Assembly (NCBI RefSeq): GCF_043951915.1
Contig: NZ_JBINJD010000005.1
Coordinates: 1-64,000, forward strand
Origin: Alienimonas sp043951915
GTDB taxonomy: Bacteria; Planctomycetota; Planctomycetia; Planctomycetales; Planctomycetaceae
Reading direction: 5' to 3'
DNA: 64,000 nt
The notes under the pieces are model-generated. The model ran no database searches and had not been told where the DNA came from. It saw nothing but the letters and a program-made list of their open reading frames with translations. Of this stretch, positions 55,553 through 63,933 are shown piece by piece. The stretch's first letter is position 1. Every line of letters starts with the position of its first letter. Position numbers and translations under genes: made by a program.

Positions 55553-55728
55553 GCCGCATCCTAGAGCCCCCGGCCCCCCCGCCCACCGCGGCGCCGCCGG
55601 CCGATCAAGCGACATCCGGGGGGCTGGGTCGGGCGGGCGGCCGGTCCCATTCGTAAACATTTCGGCCCGGCGGTCGCCGTTTCCGCGGATCCCCCTTGTG
55701 AACAGGCGTTCATGATCGATCCTCGGGC

Positions 55729-56445
55729 GTGCGTTTCTTCCCCCCGAACCCCGCCCCCGCCGTGCCGACCGAACCGCCCTCCGAACCGCAAATCGAACCC
55801 GGCGCCGACCGCTCGAACCCGGCCCCGCCCCGCGTCCGGCCGCCGGGGCCGGACCGCGGCCCGCAGTACGCCCCGCAGTACGCCCCGGAAGACCGGCGGC
55901 GGGAGAAGGAGCGCCGCACGCGGGTGCGGGCGGCGCTGCTGGAACGGCTGCCCCCGCCGGACGCCCCGCCGCAGAGCGACCTGGGCGGCTTCCGCTTCGA
56001 CCTCTGGCCGCCCCGGCCGGCCCCCCGTCCCCGCGGCGGGGCCCGCGGCCGGACGGGCGCCTACTGGACCGCGGAGGCCCTGCACGCCCTGATCCGGGAG
56101 TTTGCCGCCGGCCGCGGGCCGGACTTCTCGAAGCAGGAGTTCGTCCGCTGGGCGCGGATCACCTCCGGCACGGTGAACCGCTACTGCGGGGACTGGCGGT
56201 CGGCCCGCGTCGCCGCCGGCCTGCCGGCGGCGGCGGCAACGGAGGACGCCACGGTGCGGACGCTGCACGCCCTGCTCAAAACGCTGCACCAGAACCGCCG
56301 CCGCCCCCGCCCGCTGACGGCGGAGCAGCTGGCCCGGGCGGCCCGCCTGAGCCGCGGCCCGATCAGTTCCTTCGGCGGGATCAAGCAGGTCCGCAACCTC
56401 TACCGCCTGTGGGTCGCCATGCACCCGGACACGGCGGAGCAATGA
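55729..56445 (+). CDS. Protein with homing-endonuclease-associated (HNH_repeat-like) domains
   Basis: The 238-residue protein has a Pro-rich N-terminus (1-~100) and two helical repeat units. The first, YWTAEALHALIREFAAGRG, then FVRWARITSGTVNRYCGDWR and SARVAAGL, resembles the homing-endonuclease-associated repeat. The second spans 155-230. Such repeats bind DNA and usually accompany an HNH nuclease, which is not seen here. A GTG start is used and is uncertain. It may be a DNA-binding remnant of a mobile gene or a regulator. Confidence 0.6.
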   Translation: MRFFPPNPAPAVPTEPPSEPQIEPGADRSNPAPPRVRPPGPDRGPQYAPQYAPEDRRREKERRTRVRAALLERLPPPDAPPQSDLGGFRFDLWPPRPAPRPRGGARGRTGAYWTAEALHALIREFAAGRGPDFSKQEFVRWARITSGTVNRYCGDWRSARVAAGLPAAAATEDATVRTLHALLKTLHQNRRRPRPLTAEQLARAARLSRGPISSFGGIKQVRNLYRLWVAMHPDTAEQ

Positions 56446-56550
56446 CGGCCCGCCGGGCGCCAGGCGCTCACGCCGGAGCGAAGCGGACGGGCGGCCCCCG
56501 GGGGTCCGGAAACAGGCCGCCCCGCCGGACGGCGGAGACGGTGACGACCA

Positions 56551-56712
56551 CACCTTGCGGCCCGTCGTGTGCCACTGGCTTTGCCAGTGCCACGGTGAGT
56601 CACGAGCGACTCGGACGCGTCGGGAACGAGCGGGAACCGAACGCACTGGCAGAGCCAGTGGCACCCAAAGCGCAAGGCGCTCTCGGCCCCCGCCAGTGCC
56701 ACCCGCCGTCAC
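56551..56712. repeat. Interspersed palindromic repeat, copy 1 (3' side of the ceramidase gene)
   Basis: The ~160-base unit contains gtgccactggctttgccag near its left end and its inverse (cactggcagagccagtggc) ~75 bases later, with a third gccagtgccac at the right end. A second copy in the same orientation lies at 58720-58884, on the other side of the ceramidase-like gene. The two share most positions over the full length, judging by eye. Confidence 0.85.
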
Positions 56713-56879
56713 AGGTTCAGGGGCCTCCGGTCGGTCGGCTGACGCCTCCCTCCCTCCTGCCCCAGCCACCCAAGTCGGAGAAGGTGCGGGCGGTCAGACC
56801 GCCCCAGGCACCCGGCGGCGAGAACGACCGAGCCAACCGCGGGCCGACCCCGGCCGGCCGCCGGTCGCCTGTTGTGATT

Positions 56880-58361
56880 TCACTCGTCCCACAGAGAATT
56901 GATTGCCTCGACCGTCTGATCGACGAGCGCCTGCCCTCCCTCGGGACCGACTGGACAACTCTGCGGAATCGCGCTGTAACCGCCGCCCCCGACCGCCCGA
57001 ACCGTCGGAAGATAAGTCCCCGATTCCTCACCGACCAACTGGATCACGAACGTCTGCACGGCCTTACTGCGGGCCTTGATCTGGACGCCGTAGTCGGTGT
57101 AGAGCTCAAAGGGGTTGGTGCAGATCGCGATATCGCCCAATCGAACGACGTGGAATTGTCGCTCGTACAAGTCGCCTTCTTGCTGCTGCTTGTATCGGTC
57201 CGTCACCGTCTTATGCCAGTTCATCTTGCGCCGGTCGGCGGGATCCTTGGAGAGACGATCGACCTCGGCCTGGGCTGCTGCGTTCTGCTCTTCCGTCACC
57301 CTCCAAATCGGGAGTTTGAGCGTCCGCACGAGATGCTTCATCGGAACGTCGGTGCGGATATCGTTCCGGGCGGCCGAGTTGGCTTCGGCCACGGCCGCGT
57401 CCAGTCGTCGGGCGATCTCTTCGAGACGCGTGAGGCCGCGGAGCGTGAGCATGCGCGCTTCCGCCGCCCGGTTGTACATCAGATGCGGCGACTGGTCGCC
57501 GGCCGCCCCGCACCACCCCACCACCTCGAGTTGCTGGCCGTAACGCTTCCGCAGCAGGTCGCGGGTCGGGTGCCAGAAGTCGGCGTTGACGGCCGTTCGG
57601 CCTTCCACCTCCTGCGAGGGGCAGGCGACGTCGACCGCCATGGCGAGCGGTTTCTTGTCCGCGTCCCAGAAGGTGAGCACGTCGACGTCGTGGTCCTCGA
57701 ATCCCTCGATGCCGCGAAACTCCGGCTTGTCCGTTCGGCCGTACATCTTCGCCGAGCCGTCGGCATAGACTGCCCGGCGGTTGCGGGCGACGACGGCTTG
57801 CCCCAGCCCCCAGCTGACGCCGGCGGGTTGGCGTCCGTTCCAAGCCTCCACGACGGCGTCGCTGACTTGCCCCACCAGAAACTCCACGTACTCAGCGGGT
57901 TGAACGACTCCGTCTGCCGGTAAAACATATTTGCCCTCGACCATCACCGGGGCGGTGTGCGTGTGGGTCGCGTTGACGAACAGTTTTTGCGTCTCCACCT
58001 CGGGCGCCTTCGCGGCGACCGCGCTGCGGATTCGTGATTGGACGTCCTCACGGATGACCACCAAGTCGCAAGAGACCATGACGGCCGTCTCCAACGACTT
58101 GTCGCCGTCGCGTGATTCCAAGACCAGGACGTTCGCCGTGCAGGGGCTCTCCACGGTCTTGGCCACCCGCGTATGAAACTGCCCCGAAAGGGCGACGGGC
58201 TCGTCGGGCGTGATCGTGGTGCGAGCGGCTCCCACGAGGAGTTCGGCGGCATCGAGGGCGACCGCGTGACCGCACCACAGCGCAGCGAAGCAGGCGACCC
58301 GCACGCCGACGCGAGCGAACGTCCAAGAATTGATTCGTGCGGCGAGTGGAAGCGTCTTCAT
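56880..58361 (-). CDS. Neutral/alkaline non-lysosomal ceramidase-type hydrolase (N-terminal domain)
   Basis: The 493-residue exported protein has a signal sequence (~15-40), then LLVGAARTTITPDEPVALSGQ, the HTHTAP metal-binding block near 135 and a DFWHPTRDLLRK-type segment. Ceramidases split ceramides into sphingosine and fatty acid. This protein has only the catalytic N-terminal part, ends at LVDQTVEAINSLWDE and lacks a clear C-terminal Ig-like domain, so substrate may differ. Base composition is visibly less GC-rich than the genes before it, and it is bracketed by two direct repeats, suggesting it arrived as a unit. Confidence 0.82.
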   Translation of the reverse strand: MKTLPLAARINSWTFARVGVRVACFAALWCGHAVALDAAELLVGAARTTITPDEPVALSGQFHTRVAKTVESPCTANVLVLESRDGDKSLETAVMVSCDLVVIREDVQSRIRSAVAAKAPEVETQKLFVNATHTHTAPVMVEGKYVLPADGVVQPAEYVEFLVGQVSDAVVEAWNGRQPAGVSWGLGQAVVARNRRAVYADGSAKMYGRTDKPEFRGIEGFEDHDVDVLTFWDADKKPLAMAVDVACPSQEVEGRTAVNADFWHPTRDLLRKRYGQQLEVVGWCGAAGDQSPHLMYNRAAEARMLTLRGLTRLEEIARRLDAAVAEANSAARNDIRTDVPMKHLVRTLKLPIWRVTEEQNAAAQAEVDRLSKDPADRRKMNWHKTVTDRYKQQQEGDLYERQFHVVRLGDIAICTNPFELYTDYGVQIKARSKAVQTFVIQLVGEESGTYLPTVRAVGGGGYSAIPQSCPVGPEGGQALVDQTVEAINSLWDE

Positions 58362-58719
58362 TCAATGCGTCCGAGTCGTGGGAGGGAACGTCGCTGCGGA
58401 ACGGGGCCGCACAGGGCGTGAATTCGACCCGTCCGGAAGCGCTCGACCTCGTGACGACGGGGCGACACGATACGCCCGCATCCCCCCGTTCGCACATGAC
58501 TCTCCGAAAGCCCCGCCGCGCCGGCGGGCGGCGGGCGCCACGGGCGTCTCGCCAGTGAGCGCGACCCGGCCCGCAGCGCGACGCGGCGCTCAGCACGTCC
58601 GTACGCCACCGGTTCCGGGGGCGGCCCGGGCCGCCTCACCCCGGGAACGCCGGCCCCCACGGGCCGACCCCGGCCACCCGCCGGGTAAGCAGGCCGAGCG
58701 GTTTGGAAGGGTGCGGCCG

Positions 58720-58884
58720 CACCTTGCAGCCGTCGGGTGCCACTGGCTTTGCCAGTGCCACGGTGAGTCACGAACGGTTCGGACACGGTTGGAAGGGACG
58801 GGAACCGAACGCACTGGCAAAGCCAGTGGCACCCAAAAGAGCAAGGTGCTCTCGGACGCCACCAGTGCCACCCGCCGGCCTCAC
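58720..58884. repeat. Interspersed palindromic repeat, copy 2 (5' side of the ceramidase gene)
   Basis: Same orientation and structure as 56551-56712: gtgccactggctttgccag, ~75 bases, cactggcaaagccagtggc, then a third copy of the cagtgccac core. Together the copies bracket the ceramidase-like gene as ~160-base direct repeats. No terminal gene or transposase is present. Confidence 0.85.
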
Positions 58885-58908
58885 GTGTCGAGCAGGCCGA
58901 GCCGCTCC

Positions 58909-58931
58909 GCCGCGGTGAGAGCATGGCACCC
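58909..58931. repeat. Left inverted repeat of the HEPN gene unit
   Basis: The 15 bases gccgcggtgagagca (58909-58923) recur in perfect inverse orientation at 60302-60316, and the overlapping 17 bases gtgagagcatggcaccc (58915-58931) recur directly at 60450-60466. The HEPN-like gene lies between the inverted copies. Confidence 0.8.
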
Positions 58932-58964
58932 AAGCCTCAGGAACATGCCACCCTGCCGACGGCC

Positions 58965-60278
58965 TTAATCCTCGAAGATGCCCTCGCCGAAGCTGGTATC
59001 CGCTGCACTCGTCCGCTGACCGGCTTCTTGTTGACCTCCAGTAGCAACAATTCGCTGAGGTGACATTGCGCGCTCGCCGAAGACTTCCTTCGAGGCGGCT
59101 GCGAACTCTCCGCTCTTACGGTATTTCCTAAAAAGCGGCCACTCATAGTAGTTTTCCTCGGGCATTTCCCCCGCCGACGCCGCGGGCGCCATCAGCTGCG
59201 CCGCGTTCTCGTAATCTTCCAGCAAAACAGCCACCGATATTTTGTAGGAGAGGCCACTAGCTGACCAGTCCTTCGAAGAGACGCGAGCCCTACAGGCGTC
59301 ACGCTCCCCCGAGAACAAATGAGCTTGCGCAAGGTTCAAAAGAAATGTTCGCTCATAGTCCTCGCTACTAACGTTAGGCAGAACGTCAACTGCGAACGAA
59401 AGAAGCCGCTTCACAACGCCATACCGCCGAGCCACGAGAAGTTCGTAGGTGATGTTCGCCAAAGAAGAATCTGCCTTAGCGGTCTCATTCGGGACCAACT
59501 TCCTCCAAAGCACCTGCGACAGCTTAACACCGATCTCGTACAAGCAAGCATGCGCTTCGTCCAGATACTCACGACTAGCATCAAGACAATCACCCACAAC
59601 TATGTCGGAAGTTGACGCCCCGTTCTCCTTACACACTTTGACGTACTGCGAAGAGACGACGCCACGACAATGAACAAAGAGATTTCGCCTTTGCGTGATT
59701 TCTACGAAGTCCGGCCAACAGTCGAGACCCACTCGAAGCTTAACGTTGAACGTATCCTGCATCCAGTCAAACTGCTTAATATGACTCTCCCTCATCACAG
59801 ACTCTATAACCGAGCTGACGACACTGGATCTCGCAGCAGCCATGTCTGGGAACCCTGACAACTCCTCGAAAGTCATAGACTTACCGCTCCTGTTCAACAC
59901 CTTCGGCTGCGATTCTATCGCCGCCCGAAGAAGCCGCCCCAGAAAGGCATCATAAGCGCTGACCAGCGACACCAACGAACTTTTAGGCAACAATTCATAC
60001 GCCGTCTCAGCTCTTCGGCGCTTCCGCTCCAGCCTATCAGTCTTAGGTATCTTAGAAACCTCGATCTTGTACGCAGCCTTCCCCTCGATCATCCTCCTCG
60101 ACTTTCCATTCTCCTCCAACCACTTGTTCCATTTTTCGCAAGCACTCTTTCTTACCGCCCATGACATAACCATCAAGGGCGGCAGCGAGCCCCAGATTGC
60201 ATCTAGATCATGCACGAATCCTTCGACAGCCTCACGAAAAGGGGATGTAGCTGTAGCCTTCGGCGGAGTTCCAGACAT
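58965..60278 (-). CDS. HEPN-like protein, possible defence RNase
   Basis: The 437-residue, mostly helical protein has R-N-x3-H (RNLFVH, R198-H203) within a QRRNLFVHCRGVVSS helix, the diagnostic catalytic motif of HEPN nucleases. A preceding helical region starts AETAYELLPKSSLVSLVSAYDAFLG, and a C-terminal TPR-like part (~290-400) follows. HEPN domains are found in toxins, abortive-infection proteins and other RNA-cutting systems. Base composition is much lower in GC (about half, by eye) than neighbours and codon choice differs, so recent transfer is likely. The ATG at 60278 is used; TTG two codons upstream is possible. Confidence 0.6.
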   Translation of the reverse strand: MSGTPPKATATSPFREAVEGFVHDLDAIWGSLPPLMVMSWAVRKSACEKWNKWLEENGKSRRMIEGKAAYKIEVSKIPKTDRLERKRRRAETAYELLPKSSLVSLVSAYDAFLGRLLRAAIESQPKVLNRSGKSMTFEELSGFPDMAAARSSVVSSVIESVMRESHIKQFDWMQDTFNVKLRVGLDCWPDFVEITQRRNLFVHCRGVVSSQYVKVCKENGASTSDIVVGDCLDASREYLDEAHACLYEIGVKLSQVLWRKLVPNETAKADSSLANITYELLVARRYGVVKRLLSFAVDVLPNVSSEDYERTFLLNLAQAHLFSGERDACRARVSSKDWSASGLSYKISVAVLLEDYENAAQLMAPAASAGEMPEENYYEWPLFRKYRKSGEFAAASKEVFGERAMSPQRIVATGGQQEAGQRTSAADTSFGEGIFED

Positions 60279-60301
60279 GACCAAGTGTTCGAGGCGAGGC
60301 G

Positions 60302-60316
60302 TGCTCTCACCGCGGC
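60302..60316. repeat. Right inverted repeat of the HEPN gene unit
   Basis: Exact inverse of 58909-58923 over 15 bases, located 24 bases upstream of the HEPN start. The pair brackets the gene like terminal inverted repeats. Confidence 0.8.
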
Positions 60317-60409
60317 GGGAGAGCGGGGTTCAACAGAGACGGCGCCGCGGCCGCGGGGTGAGCATGGGGGGTGATCTGCGACCGTGGGCCGCGGGGGCGG
60401 GCCGCTCGC

Positions 60410-60466
60410 ATGCTCACCCGGCTTGGCTGCGCTGCCGCTCCGCCAAGCCGTGAGAGCATGGCACCC
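60410..60466. repeat. Imperfect palindrome with the gagcatggcaccc motif
   Basis: The sequences catgctcacccggcttggc and gccaagccgtgagagcatg form an imperfect inverted repeat; its right end is the second direct copy of gtgagagcatggcaccc. It lies between the HEPN unit and nrdA and may be another member of the same repeat family. Confidence 0.7.
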
Positions 60467-60569
60467 GTTTCTCTTCACTTCCCCGGGACGCAACGAGACC
60501 GGCCCCGCACACCCCTTGGCAGGGATGGACGGGGCCGGGCGGGCGGGGGCGGCGGGGGCCGTCACGGGG

Positions 60570-63524
60570 TTACTGGCAGGCTTCGCAGGTGGGGTCGTTG
60601 GGGTCGCAGGCGGCGCCCTCCTGCACGGCGCTGGCCGGCAGCGGGGCCTCGTCGTCGGCGACCGCCGTGGCCGAGGGCGCCCCCTCCGCCGACGCCTGCG
60701 GGCCGGGCGCCGGGGTCGGCGGGACCGCCGGGGGGGCGGCGACGCCGCGCTCGATCGCGACGTTGCCGCTCTCGCTCTTGCTCTTCATCCACCGCGGCTG
60801 CACGCCGAACTTGTTCACGTCCACCGTGCTCTTCTCCACCTGCGTGGCCGCCAGCGTCCGCAGGTAGTACGTCGTCTTCAACCCGCACTTCCAGGCGTCC
60901 ACGTACATGTCGCTCAGCTTTTTGCCGCTGGGGGCGGACATGTACAGGTTCAGGCTCTGGCCCTGATCGATCCACTTCTGACGCTTCGCCGCACAGGCGA
61001 GAATCCAGCTCGGGTCGACCTCGAACGCCGTCAGGTAGCGGGCCTTCACGTCGTCCGGGACGTCGGCGATCTCCGTGAGGGCGCCGTCGTAGTACTTCAA
61101 TTGCTCCAGCAGGTCCGGGCCCCACAGGCCGCGGTCCTTCAATTCCTTCACCAGTTCGATGTTCACCTGGGTGAAGTCGCCGGACAGGTTGCTCTTCACG
61201 TAGAGGTGCTTGTACATCGGCTCGATCGACTGGGCGACGCCGGCGATCGTGCTGATGGTCGCCGTGGGGGCGATCGCCATCACGTTGCTGTTCCGCATGC
61301 CGTGCTCCGCGATCAGCGCCCGCACCGGGGCCCAGTCCAGGCGGCTGTCGCGGTCCACGTTGACGGCCTCGCCGCGCTGCTCGGCCAGCAGATCGACGGT
61401 GTCGATCGGCAGCAGGCCGCGGTCCCACTTGCTGCCCTCGTAGGAGGAATAGGGGCCGCGTTCGGCGGCCAGCAGGGCGCTGGCGCGGATCGCCTCAAAG
61501 CTGATCCGCTCCATGCTCTCGTCGGCGAATTCGACGGCCTCCTCGCTGGCGAAGCTGATCCCCAGCGCCGCGAGCGCGTCCTGGAAGCCCATCAACCCCA
61601 GCCCGACCGGCCGGTGCCGGGTGTTGGCGTTCTTGGCTTCCTTCGTCGGATAGAAGTTAATATCGACGACGTTGTCCAGCATGCGGACGGCCGTGCGGAC
61701 GGTGTCGGCCAGCAGGTCGTAGTCGAACCGCAGTTCCCCGTCCGGCCCCTCGGTGACGTGGCGGCGGAGGTTGATCGAGCCGAGATTGCAGACCGCGGTC
61801 TCGTCCCGGCTGGTGTTCAGCAGGATCTCCGTGCACAGGTTGGAGCTGTGCACCACGCCGCAGTGATCCTGCGGGGAGCGGATGTTGGACGGATCTTTGA
61901 ACGTGATCCAGGGGTGGCCGGTCTCGAAGACGCGGGTCAGCATCTTCCGCCACAGATCCACCGCCGGCAGGCGGCGGAAGAGTTTAATCTTGCCGGCGTC
62001 GGCGAGAGCTTCGTAATGCTCGTAGCGTTCTTTAAAGGCCTGACCGTAGAGGTCGTGCAGGTCCGGCACGTCGTTGGGGGAGAACAGCGTCCAGTCCTCG
62101 CCGGCCTGCATGCGCTGCATGAACAGGTCGGGAATCCAGTTCGCCGTGTGCATGTCGTGGGTCCGCCGCCGGTCGTCGCCGGTGTTCTTGCGGAGGTCCA
62201 GAAACTCCTCGATATCGAGGTGCCAGGTCTCCAGATAGCTGCAGACGGCGCCCTTCCGCTTGCCGCCCTGATTCACGGCGACGGCGGCGTCGGAGACGAT
62301 TTTCAAGAACGGAATCACGCCCTGGCTCTTGCCGTTCGTCCCGGAGATATGGCTGCCGGTGGCGCGGATGTTCGTCCAGTCGTTGCCCAGCCCGCCGGCC
62401 CACTTCGAGAGGGCGGCGTTGTCGCCGATGCTCTTGAAGATGTGCTCCAGGTCGTCCTGCACCGTGGTCAGATAGCAGGAGGAAAGCTGCGGGTGCAGCG
62501 TGGCGCTGTTGAACAGCGTGGGCGTGGCGCTGGTGAAGCGGAAGTCGCTCAGGACTTCGTAAAACTCGATCGCCCGGTCGGTTTTGTCGGCGCCCTCGGC
62601 GGAGGCGAGGCCCATGGCGACGCGCATCCAGAAGAACTGGGGCGTCTCGATCCGCCGGCCCTCCACGTGGAGCAGGTAGCGGTCGTAGATCGTCTGCAGG
62701 CCGAGGTACTTGAACCCGGCGTCGCGTTCCGGCTTGAGGGCCTTGGCGATGCGGGGGGTGTCGAAGGTGCGGACGACCGGGTCGAGCCGGCCGGCGGCGA
62801 CGCCGTCGATCAGGTAGTGCTCGAACTGGTGACGGTAGAGGGCGTCCAGGTCCTCCGGGTCGGCCTTGTGGGCGCCGAGGGCCTCGTTGTGGATCACCAT
62901 CCGCATCAGGCGGGCGGCGACCGTGTCGTGGGCCGGGTCGCGTTCGATCCGGCTGCGGGCGGCGAGGATCATCGCCCGGTCGAGTTCGGCGGGGCTGATG
63001 CCGTCGAACATGCTGCGGAGGACCTCCTCGGTGAGTTCCTCCACGTTGACGTCCCGCTCCAGCCCGCGGGCCGCCTCCGCCAGCCGCCGGCGGATGCGGG
63101 TTTCGTCGAACGGAATACGGGTCCCGTCCTCCAGGGTGACGCTCAGCCGCGGGGCGGCGGCGGCGTCGTCCTGGATGACCTCGGTCCGCTGCAGCGCCCG
63201 CTTCTTGGCGTGCTCCGCCCGATAGGTGATGTAGGCCCGGGCCACGCGGTAGTGGCCGCTCCGCATGAGGGCGATCTCGACGTAATCCTGGACCTTTTCC
63301 ACGTCCACCGGCCCGCCGGCGGCGAGGGGGGCGATCTCCTCGGCGACGCCGGCGGCGATGCGTTCGACGTCGGCCTCGGTGTCCGCGTCGAGCGGCTGGC
63401 CCTCGGCGAGGTTCAACTCGGCCCGGAACGCCTTGCGGATGGCGTCGGCGATGCGGGCGGTGTCGAACTCGACCTGCCGGCCGTCACGTTTGCGAACAAT
63501 CCAGGCGTCGGTCGCGGGGGGCAT
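60570..63524 (-). CDS. nrdA: Ribonucleoside-diphosphate reductase class I alpha subunit
   Basis: The 984-residue enzyme has two N-terminal ATP-cones (~8-105 and ~120-205), then the catalytic barrel with Cys350 (SSCYL), NLCTE with Cys564, Cys579 (CNLGS), the LKTTYYLRTLAATQ radical-transfer Tyr pair, and a C-terminal CEACQ redox pair. A Pro/Ala-rich linker (~905-970) precedes the tail. It reduces ribonucleotides to deoxyribonucleotides and needs NrdB, which is not in the window; the downstream position is taken by the HEPN unit. The double ATP-cone suggests strong dATP inhibition. Confidence 0.95.
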   Translation of the reverse strand: MPPATDAWIVRKRDGRQVEFDTARIADAIRKAFRAELNLAEGQPLDADTEADVERIAAGVAEEIAPLAAGGPVDVEKVQDYVEIALMRSGHYRVARAYITYRAEHAKKRALQRTEVIQDDAAAAPRLSVTLEDGTRIPFDETRIRRRLAEAARGLERDVNVEELTEEVLRSMFDGISPAELDRAMILAARSRIERDPAHDTVAARLMRMVIHNEALGAHKADPEDLDALYRHQFEHYLIDGVAAGRLDPVVRTFDTPRIAKALKPERDAGFKYLGLQTIYDRYLLHVEGRRIETPQFFWMRVAMGLASAEGADKTDRAIEFYEVLSDFRFTSATPTLFNSATLHPQLSSCYLTTVQDDLEHIFKSIGDNAALSKWAGGLGNDWTNIRATGSHISGTNGKSQGVIPFLKIVSDAAVAVNQGGKRKGAVCSYLETWHLDIEEFLDLRKNTGDDRRRTHDMHTANWIPDLFMQRMQAGEDWTLFSPNDVPDLHDLYGQAFKERYEHYEALADAGKIKLFRRLPAVDLWRKMLTRVFETGHPWITFKDPSNIRSPQDHCGVVHSSNLCTEILLNTSRDETAVCNLGSINLRRHVTEGPDGELRFDYDLLADTVRTAVRMLDNVVDINFYPTKEAKNANTRHRPVGLGLMGFQDALAALGISFASEEAVEFADESMERISFEAIRASALLAAERGPYSSYEGSKWDRGLLPIDTVDLLAEQRGEAVNVDRDSRLDWAPVRALIAEHGMRNSNVMAIAPTATISTIAGVAQSIEPMYKHLYVKSNLSGDFTQVNIELVKELKDRGLWGPDLLEQLKYYDGALTEIADVPDDVKARYLTAFEVDPSWILACAAKRQKWIDQGQSLNLYMSAPSGKKLSDMYVDAWKCGLKTTYYLRTLAATQVEKSTVDVNKFGVQPRWMKSKSESGNVAIERGVAAPPAVPPTPAPGPQASAEGAPSATAVADDEAPLPASAVQEGAACDPNDPTCEACQ

Positions 63525-63817
63525 AGGGGGTCCGAAGACTAAGTAAGAGTGGTTGCGGCTCGCACCGCGAAGGCAGAACGCGGATACCTACTTTCGTACC
63601 CGACGCCCCTGCGAGAAGGGGCGATTTCGGCTCCGCGGTGCATCTCCCCCCTTTCGCGTAGCGAGTGCGATCCAAGTATGGATCTGCCTGTCCACGCAAA
63701 TGAGGCAACGCTTTCCGCGATTGGGAATCACGGAGACGCCGTCGTCTTTTCGGGCTCACGAAGGGTAGGCACCAGGCCTTACAGTCCACCATAGGCGCCT
63801 CCTCGCGACAAACCAGA

Positions 63818-63833
63818 CCACAAGACCTAGTGT
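63818..63833 (-). promoter_or_regulatory. Candidate NrdR box
   Basis: On the minus strand acactaggtcttgtgg matches the NrdR consensus (acacwatatatwgtgt) at about 12 of 16 positions. NrdR boxes normally occur in pairs three helical turns apart; a convincing second box was not found, so this is tentative. Confidence 0.3.
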
Positions 63834-63904
63834 TCACCATAGCACTTCTGTGCGGATCGTGTCGATCAAGAGGCGGAGTCCTCAGCGACGCGAGAACCGA
63901 TTCG

Positions 63905-63933
63905 TTCGTACAGTAACTAACCGCAGCAGTCAA
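63905..63933 (-). promoter_or_regulatory. Weak candidate promoter for nrdA
   Basis: On the minus strand TTGACT, a 17-base spacer and TACGAA resemble -35 and -10 boxes; the -10 is poor (3 of 6). Its place upstream of the candidate NrdR box is the only support. Confidence 0.25.

Noticed and set aside
60384..63542. A 1052-codon plus-strand frame
   Set aside because: It is antisense to nrdA, whose catalytic residues are intact on the minus strand.
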